Positions 57,177 to 64,000 of a stretch of DNA of 64,000 bases are shown here, one piece after another. The notes below the pieces were generated by a model, which made no database searches, was not told where the DNA came from, and worked only from the letters and a program-made list of their open reading frames with translations. The stretch covers positions 47,588,200 to 47,652,199 of the forward strand of contig CM070517.1 in NCBI GenBank assembly GCA_036346375.1. The letters run 5' to 3'. How positions within the stretch are numbered: the first letter of the stretch is position 1; each line of letters starts with the position of its first letter. A program made the translations under genes and the position numbers. Origin of the DNA: Guadua angustifolia. Taxonomy: Eukaryota; Streptophyta; Magnoliopsida; Poales; Poaceae.

Positions 57177-57511
57177 TCTGAGCTAGCTAGCCTTTAATTT
57201 CGAGCCTTCTTCCATACAACCCCGCTTCTTGTCTCCCTCTTCTTTCTGTCCAGTCCAACCCAAGCGCGTGAAAATGCATGGCGGTCAAAGCGGTGTGGCC
57301 AGCCGGGAGGCTGCAATGCGGTGTCGATGGCGGCGGCAACGTTGGGGTTTTGGGTGAGGAGGAGGAGGATCACGAGCATAGTATGACTGTATGAGCTCTC
57401 TTCATATCGGCTCTCTTCGTGTCGGCAATACATATCGGCCACTTTGACAAAGACAAACCCGACACTACCTTAAAAAGGTTATTTATGGCGGTTCATAACT
57501 GTCATCGATGG
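57177..57511 (-). repeat. Linked unit, copy 2, second part, with CACTA terminus
   Basis: Continues the unit split at 47,305. The 82-codon frame of copy 1 is retained on the minus strand (57,442-57,194, MADMYCRHEESRYEESSY). At 57,463 the CACTACCTTAAAAAGG terminus begins and about 49 bp of CACTA follow before an abrupt change. Confidence 0.8.
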
Positions 57512-57742
57512 CAATCAATGGTTAGATCTTACGTAATTTGTGGTCGCCAGATTGATGTCACCTTTCTTGATCGCTCGCGTGGTCGCCCAAGTTTGGTCAT
57601 CTTGCGAAGGTCATAACTTTAGATCCGTAGATCCGATTGACTTGATTCTTTTTGTGTTAGCTATCGAATTAAGTCTAGTTTCTACAGTTAAAATTTCACA
57701 TCAATCCAACGGCTGAATCTTCTGTAATTAATATTTTAGTAG
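57512..57742 (+). repeat. Fragment of SIRE-like LTR
   Basis: Matches 60,177-60,412 of the downstream LTR (GGTTAGATCTT, GGTCATAACTTTAGATCCG, TCTAGTTTCTACAGTTAAAA) with small changes. It is wedged between the CACTA fragment and the inverted copia copy. Confidence 0.8.
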
Positions 57743-58443
57743 ACATGTATCGGTCGCATCGTGCACAATGGCCGTTAGGCGTGCCGGGCTTGCCCGTGGC
57801 GCAATGGCGGTGCGCAAGACTCACGATGGCGGCACGACTCTTGCAATGGCCAGCGCAGAGCTGCCGCCGAAACACGAAGCAAAAGGAGGGGTCAGGCGCA
57901 TGCCCTAGGTCGTCATCGGCCTTTCTTTGGACGTCGCAGATGATGATTGGTGTTTTTTTCATTGATGATGAGCGGTAACTATTGAACTCTCAGTTGTGAT
58001 TCAATAGTTCCTGCCAATCTATTACCTTGATTGGACTCGCAGGAGAAATCCTGAGACTATCGCGTAGGACTTTTCGGCAATCCGAATAGGTCTTGGCGTG
58101 ATGGCGAGTTGATTGCGAGCGGATCGAGGCGATCAATCGCCGGTAGTAGATTGTTCGTTGTCGTCGATGATCCTCCTTATGGTAGAGACTTCGTCTTGAT
58201 AACGTGTTGTAAAAGCGTAGTCGATCTCCGTAATCAATCACCAAATTAAATAGAACAATTCCAAGCAAAGAAGAACACAAGAGCGCACAATATAGTTGGA
58301 AATCTCTCTCGCTTTATTGATTCACCTCTTTTACAATGAGAAACACCCAATATATATAGCAAGATGAGAGAGGAATTGATTCGACCACACCATAAAGAGA
58401 TAGAGTGTTAAGCGGATCGTTTTAGAGTCCAAATCTCTTAATA
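57743..58443 (-). mobile_element. Inverted partial copy of the 21-kb copia element
   Basis: 58,205-58,443 is the LTR and 57,743-58,204 the start of the leader, including the primer site GTTATCA at 58,197-58,203. The LTR ends CTTAATA, the same mutated terminus as the 5' LTR at 21,068, and is followed by TTTAG, the complement of CTAAA. It is therefore a duplicate of that locus, not an independent insertion. Confidence 0.88.
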
Positions 58444-58907
58444 TTTAGGCCCTATTTGTCTCCTCTTTTTAACGTGTCACGCCTTGGGCTCATGCATTCG
58501 CTCACGATAAGTTTCTCGATTTTTAACGTGTCGCCTTTAACTTTAGATATATCTGAGCTAGCTAGCCTTTAATTACGAGCCTTCTTCCATCGACCCTACT
58601 TCTTTGTCTCCCTCTTCTTTCTGTCCAGCCCAACCCAAGCGTGAAAATGCATGGCGGTCTGGTGATGGCAAGCTGAGGAAACACCTGCCGGTGTCGATGG
58701 CGGGCTAACGTTGGGGTTTTGGGTGAGGAGGAGGAGGATCACGAGCATAGTATGATTGTATGAGCTCTCTTCATATCGGCTCTCTTCAGATCGGCAATAC
58801 ATATCGGCCACTTTGACAAAGACTGGCCCGACACTACCTTAAAAAGGTTATTTATGGCGGTTCATAAGCATCATCGATGGCGGTTTTTGAACCGCCACGA
58901 TTTAGTG
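58444..58907 (-). repeat. Linked unit, copy 3, with CACTA terminus
   Basis: Inverted match to 20,600-21,067. The small frame is broken here after NPNV. At 58,832 the CACTACCTTAAAAAGG terminus begins and 76 bp of CACTA subterminal sequence (GGCGGTTTTTGAACCGCC) follow up to the next LTR. Confidence 0.85.
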
Positions 58908-59352
58908 TGTGAGATCATGTGATGAAAAATTGGTTGAATGGTGAAATTGGCATTGTAAAGTGATTTTGGTTATGGTATGTGTGGTGCTTGTGCATGTGCT
59001 ATGTTGAGATGATTATCATCTTTGGTGATAGCATGATGGAGTTTGCTTAATGCAATGCACTCGTGTGAGTGGTTGCATGAATTAATCTTGAGTCAAGTCG
59101 TGGACTTGTGCTCGGAGCGTTGTTTGTTACTTCATGTGCGAGGTGTTGCTCGAGGGCTTAACGTGGTCGATGACGGACCGGAACTAGGTTCATGAAGGCC
59201 GAGGTTCGAGACTAGGTTGAGGAGGAATCAAGGTTTTGGTGGTCAAGGATGTCATGCGGGACGTTCGGGCTAGAAGAACATGCATATGAAGGTGGTTAGT
59301 CACGAAATGTGCAAAGCAGGGGTGATCATCCGTGCAAAGTTTTGGTTTTGGC

Positions 59353-59521
59353 CATGTTGGGCCAAGTTGAGATAGATCTGAACTCTTTCCATGTTGGAAG
59401 TGGAGTTGTATTCAATCTCTCTGTTGTTGCATGCGTGCAAGAGTTATTTTTGGTCATGTTGGGCCAAGTTGAGATAGATCTGAACTCTTTCCATGTTGGA
59501 AGTGGAGTTGTATTCAATCTC
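59353..59521. repeat. Identical 67-bp repeats upstream of the LTR TATA box
   Basis: CATGTTGGGCCAAGTTGAGA to ATTCAATCTC occurs at 59,353-59,419 and 59,455-59,521 without a difference, 102 bp apart, ending 14 bp before the TATA box. Promoter-proximal duplications of this kind often act as enhancers in LTRs; that role is inferred. Confidence 0.93.
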
Positions 59522-59884
59522 GTGTGTTTGCTCTGTATAAATAGGGGAGGTGTCCCTGTTTATTCTTGAGCAGTATTAGGTTTGTACTCTTGTGTGGGAG
59601 TACTTTAGACAAAAGAAATAAAGATCAATCTAGCAATCCAAGTATCTCTGTGTGGATGAGTTTTCTTGCGTGAGTTTTGACAACAAGACGGTGTGAAGAA
59701 AACAAATCAAGATTGATCGTGCATGCCCGCATCACGTCAACTAGAAGATAGATGATGATCTGGACATGATCTTGCTTCGGTGATTAGAAGATTGATCCGT
59801 GGCAATGAAGACTCTCTCGGTGTTTGGTCCGTCATGACCTTGAAGGTGAAATTTGGTTTCCTCGTCATTAGATGCATTAGTCTA

Positions 59885-60414
59885 ATTGCGAAGGTAATAT
59901 CTCTTGATCCGTACATCCGATTGGATTGATTCTTATTGGGTTTGATTCGCAATTGAATCTAGTTTCTACAGTTAAAATTTCATATCAATCCAACGGTTAG
60001 ATCTTTGGTAATTAGTGGTCGCCCAGATTGCTAACCTGGTCGCCAAACAGTAGATCGCTAATTGGTTTAGTCATCTTGTGAAGAACATAACTTTAGATCT
60101 GTAGCTCCGATCGACCTGATTCTTTTTTTGTTCACTTCAGAATTGAGTCTAATTTCTACAGTTAAAATTTTACATCAATCCAATGGTTAGATCTTCTGTA
60201 ATTTGTGGTCGCCCAGATTGATGTCCTGCTCGCCCGACTGCTCGCGTGGTCGCCCAAGTTTGGTCATCTTGCGAAGGTCATAACTTTAGATCCGTAGATC
60301 CGATTGACTTGATTCTTTTTGTGTTAGCTGCCAAATTAAGTCTAGTTTCTACAGTTAAAATTTCACATCAATCCAACGGCTGGATCTTCTGTAATTTATA
60401 TTTTAGTAGACGTA
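59885..60414. repeat. Three imperfect tandem units of about 140-195 bp in the LTR
   Basis: Each contains GATC(C/T)GTA..TCCGAT, TCTA(G/A)TTTCTACAGTTAAA, ATCAATCCAA(C/T)GG and GATCTT; starts near 59,889, 60,076 and 60,273. From 60,430 to 60,600 the phrase GGTCGCCCAA recurs in short variants. Confidence 0.85.
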
Positions 60415-60753
60415 TATCGGTCTGCTCACCCAGACTGCGCGCGTGGTCGCCCAACAGTGCGCGTGCTCGCCCTGGTGTCCTACTGCTCGCCCAAGTGCCC
60501 AAACTGGTCGCCCAAGTGTCCTCTTGCTTTCGCCCAAATGTTTCTCTTGGTCGCCTGATGGTCTCTTGGTCTCCCAACTTGCGTGAGGTGGTTTCCCAAT
60601 TTCATAATCTGGTCTTCAACCTCGTAAACTGGTCTTCAAGCAATTTGAGTTTAAATTGGGGTGTTTGAAAAGATCGAAAATTTGATTTTAGCTTCCGCGC
60701 AATCATTCACCCCCCCCTCTGATTGCTACATTAGTATATTTCGATCCTACAAG

Positions 60754-60765
60754 TGGTATCAGAGC
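60754..60765 (+). promoter_or_regulatory. Primer-binding site of the SIRE-like element
   Basis: TGGTATCAGAGC, complementary to initiator tRNA-Met, two bases after the LTR end. Confidence 0.92.
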
Positions 60766-60810
60766 AAGGTTTTTCTAATTAATCTTAACTGGTGATTAGA
60801 AACCGTAGCG

Positions 60811-61906
60811 ATGGATAGGTATTTGATAAAACCTTGTGTTTTCGATGGTGTTGATTTTCAGCTTTGGAAAGCAAAGATGGAGGCATACATTCAAGCTCAA
60901 GGCTTTGCAATCTGGGAGAAGGTGTACAAACCATATCAAGTTCCTGAGAATGATCAAGTCAATGAAACCAATCAAGCACAAGGTTGAAGCGAATAGCGAA
61001 GCACGAAATTTGATCATCCAAGGTTTGGGAAGAAGTGACTTGATGCGTGATCCATCTCAAGTCGCATATGAGGTATGAAAATCTCTTTGTGATTATCATG
61101 AGGGTTCAAACACTATCAAAGAGGTTCGTCAAGATATATACAAGAAAGAATATATGCGATTTGAGATGAAGTGCGGTGAGTCACTAGATGATTTCTTTTG
61201 CGTTTCAATAAGATTCTTAGCAACTTACGTCTTTGTTGGAGTTTTCTTTGATGAGGCTACTAATGCTAGACAATTGCTTGGTGCATTGGACATGTCTATT
61301 TGGGAGATGAAAGTTACATCCATTAGAGAATCAACTGTCATGAGTGACCTTACTGTAGATGTTCTTTTCTCTAAGCTAAAAACTCATGAATTGGATGTTC
61401 TTGCTAGGAGAAATGATTATAAATCAATTGCATTGACCTCTCAAGCTAGCATGTCTCAAAATAATGCTTCTTCAAGTTTTGCTTTGTCCTTCTTGTCTTC
61501 ACTAACCGATGAACAGATTGAGGAATTTCCGGAAGAAGACTTGGCATCACTCTCTTCTCGGTTTAATAAAGCTTTGCAGAATGTGAGAATGAGAAAGAGA
61601 GTTGGTGGTGGCCCTCCAAGATGCTATGAGTGTGGTGATTTCAACCATATTCGTCCAAATTGTCCTAAACTTGCAGGAAAAGCATCAAGAGAAGAGGACA
61701 ATGACAAAAGAAAAGAGAAGAAGAAGTTCTCTCCAATCAATAGAAAGAAAAAGAGCTTCATCAACAGCAAAGTTGTCCACCGGGTCCTTTCCGCTCTTGA
61801 ACAAGTCAATTTGAGTGATGTGGATTCGGAGAGCAGTGAAGATGATACAACAACTCCAAGCAAACATGAATTGCGGGGTTGTGTCTCATGGCTAGGAGTG
61901 ATGTAA
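60811..61906 (+). pseudogene. SIRE-like copia Gag
   Basis: ATG at 60,811: MDRYLIKPCVFDGVDFQLWK and AYIQAQGFAIWEKVYKP, the conserved Gag start. A frame change near 60,965 (VNETNQAQG then a stop) leads to VEANSEARNLIIQGLGRSDL, and another near 61,078 to DIYKKEYMRFEMK. The frame 61,154-61,906 carries LDMSIWEMKVTSIRES, LFSKLKTHELDVLARRND and the zinc knuckle CYECGDFNHIRPNCP (C-x2-C-x4-H-x4-C) near 61,621-61,665, then a lysine-rich tail. Gag packages the RNA. At least two frameshifts disable it. Confidence 0.85.
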
Positions 61907-64000
61907 GCTTCACAGAGGCGATCATGACGGCGATTGCAATGAGGTAGAACCTTCTTCACGATGAATTAACTATTCTTTGTTGTTCGTCTTGGAAAATTGC
62001 TTGACAAAGCGACAAGAAGATTAAGAAACATGATGTTCTTGTGGAATCTTTGAATCTGAAATTGCTAGACTTAAATCTTTGATTCTCGATGATGATGCTT
62101 GCAAATCATGTGACTTAATTCTGATGAGCTTCTTGTGCTTAGGAAAGAACATGTTTCTTTGTTAGAACAAGTCAATCTTTGAAAAGAAAGAAAATGAGAA
62201 ACATGTTAAAAACGCTAGTTGTTCAAGCTGTTGATTTGCATGATACAACTCATTGTTCTAAATGTGCTATCTTTGGAATTGAAGTTGCATGATGCAAATG
62301 CTAGAGTTTCTCAAATGACAGATGCTATGCTCACTCATGAAGTTCTCTCATGCTCAACTTATGCATAAGCGAGAAAGGAAAAGTGGGCGTTCCATGTAAT
62401 AAGCTGTTTAACTCTTTCTCGAAAGATTGATTACTTGGAAAAATCTTTAGAACGGTTCCTCTTGGAAAGAAAAACCTAAACATGATTTTAGATCAATCAA
62501 AAGTCGATTACTCATCACAAAGGTTTAGGTTTTGATTCTTATGCTCATCATAAATCACATGCTCCAACTGTTGTGAAGACACTTGAAAGTGGAAAATTGA
62601 AATTGTCAATGAGCCTAAGAAAGCTGTTTTCAAGTCTCTTTGGTGTGTTATCTTCTACTATGGTGAATGCAAATGTTATACATTCCTAAAGCTAAACATT
62701 ATGTGAAGTATACTTGCACTCATTGTGGTAGAGATGGACACTTAGTAGATTTTTGCTTTAGACTAAAACAAAGAAAAGAAAAGAAGACTAAGGCTAGGTC
62801 TAATTTAGGAAGGCATATTTTATTCCTCATTTTGTGCCTAGGGTGATGCAAACACCTTTTGTTGCAAGAAACACGGGAAAGGGCAAATCTGATTGTGTGA
62901 GCAAGCATACTCGTGTTGTGCCTACTGTCAGTGTGTCTCGATCTTGGATTCCCAAATGCTTTATTTCTAACTTGATGACGAGGCCTCGACATCTTCTTGT
63001 GCTATGTAGGCTTTTCAGAATGGGTTGGAGAGCGAAGCTTAGTGGATCTTGGTCTTTTGCAAGATGAGATCAAGACTTGGATGGTTCTCACCCTTGAGAT
63101 GGTTTTCAAGAAGCATGTGCAATAATTCTTCATCTACTTTGTGAGCTATTTGATACACTCATGTTCTTTACATTCACAGATATCTAATTGTGGCATGAGA
63201 TGAAATGATTGTTCATATGCTCATTTGTATTCCCTGGCATGTTCAATAATGTTATATTTTATATCATGCCTTTCATGCTTTGAATTCACGTATCATGATT
63301 TGTGCTTATGCTTGACTAAACATATCATGATAACTCAAGCACATGTATGTCATCATCTCCTCTCTGTTGATTTCATTGGTTATTCATTTGAGGGGGAGTT
63401 AATGCTTTTTGGTGAAAGTTTCTTTCGGTTGCTTTTTGGGAGGTTTGTTCTTTTAGCCTTTTGTTTTCAATTTAATCCCTTCAAGTGATATTCAGAGAAG
63501 TTTTTTAAGATGGTTGTTTTGAGGGGAGTTTTTGTAATATGGTGTAACATGCTTTTTATTTCGTGTGTTTCTTAAATGAAAAACAAAAAATGAAAAACAA
63601 TAAAACTCTTGAGCATTGTATTTCACACACATATGTCATTTGAAGCCATGTTTATGCTACAAGGTCTTTGCAACTTCTGTTTATACATATATGGTGTAGT
63701 TTATGTCATGACTTTTTAAATGGAATGACAACTTGAATTAAATCTTGTCATGGTTGAACTTTCTTGGCTATCTTGATCCCGCGGAAAAGTGCTAAATATG
63801 AAAGTTAAGTGCTAAAGTTCAAAAAGTGATTGTTGATAAAAGCAAGATCAAGGTTATGTCTTGTCGCACTTCTTCTTTCTGAGGCGCTTATCATTGCACT
63901 TTGATATGAACTTTGAAGAGGTTGTGTATGACCGAAACCATGAAACCTTAAGCTTATGATTGCTTGGCATGGTTGAAAAGTAAGGCTGATGGTACATATA
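61907..64000 (+). pseudogene. Degenerate gag-pol remainder and 3' region of the SIRE-like element
   Basis: Traces only: YTCTHCGRDGHLVDFCFRLK (a second knuckle-like motif, near 62,711-62,770) and VSRSWIPKCFISN (about 62,933-62,971), the stretch that precedes the protease in this lineage. After 63,060 I see no coding homology. GAGGGGGAG at 63,389 resembles a polypurine tract, but no LTR follows it. Confidence 0.5.

Larger units (their letters stand above)
58908..60751 (+). repeat. 5' LTR of the SIRE-like element, 1,844 bp
   Basis: Begins TGTGAGATC and ends GATCCTACA just before the primer site. TATAAATA at 59,536-59,543 is the promoter box. It carries two repeat arrays described separately. 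Confidence 0.78.
58908..64000 (+). mobile_element. SIRE-like Ty1-copia element, 5' part
   Basis: LTR, primer site and gag in order, running off the window. It is inserted in the CACTA fragment, which breaks at TTTAGTG. Between about 61,907 and 64,000 the frames are broken and no integrase or RT is visible, so most of pol is deleted in this copy. Confidence 0.8.

Noticed and set aside
63389..63397. GAGGGGGAG as polypurine tract with a 3' LTR after it
   Set aside because: The following sequence does not match the LTR at 58,908; the true 3' LTR is probably beyond the window.

Overview
The window is nuclear DNA of a grass (Poaceae). It has GC-rich exons next to AT-rich intergenic DNA, GT..AG introns, an NLR resistance-gene relative, a tropinone-reductase-like SDR gene, and a dense nest of typical grass transposons: Ty1-copia, Ty3-gypsy, L1 LINE, CACTA, hAT, Tourist MITEs and Helitrons. 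I cannot name the species. No host gene is clearly intact. The longest undamaged coding stretch is the copia gag at the left edge (1-657, minus).

Left part (1-13.1 kb): a copia gag with its 5' LTR; a 1,031-bp solo LTR with a perfect ACCAT target duplication; the truncated SDR copy A; a gypsy LTR with PBS and gag; then a decayed minus-strand copia element. That copia is split by a 3.2-kb 5'-truncated LINE (flanked by AATAAAG), by a 1.4-kb repeat built on CCGGA motifs, and by a LINE 3' tail. At 13.5-16.6 kb lies a minus-strand CC-NB-ARC-LRR gene broken by one frameshift, with a degenerate nucleotide-binding domain. Behind it are a non-autonomous Helitron, a MITE, a CACTA transposase remnant, tandem duplications and a short CACTA derivative.

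Middle (20.2-39.8 kb): a complete but dead copia element (21,068-28,080, TSD CTAAA) lies just downstream of SDR copy B (minus, exons between 38,316 and 34,142). The 3' UTR of copy B holds a 123-bp foldback MITE, and that MITE is itself split by a 5.78-kb single-LTR-like unit containing a tRNA-like module. A hAT transposase pseudogene sits in intron 2 and now abuts exon 3. Copy C (46.2-46.7 kb, plus) keeps the last exon and 3' UTR and gives the empty site for the MITE.

Right part (39.8-64 kb): a second, truncated relative of the giant LTR-like unit (41,358 to about 46,080) carries a 545-bp Helitron whose empty site is visible in the first unit. A 9.87-kb Helitron (47,306-57,176) carries a spliced RPA-like gene but only an N-terminal scrap of Rep/helicase. 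Then come inverted duplicates of the 20.2-21.9 kb block, and a SIRE-like copia element (LTR 58,908-60,751, PBS, gag) that runs off the right edge.

The value of the window is in its stratigraphy. Three SDR paralogues, three copies of a linked unit and two giant-LTR relatives act as filled and empty alleles of one another, so insertion boundaries and their order can be read from the sequence alone. I saw no clear new enzymatic system. The least familiar items are the giant LTR-like unit with an embedded tRNA-like (Pol III box) module, the Helitron that keeps RPA but lost its helicase, and the hAT/SDR exon junction.
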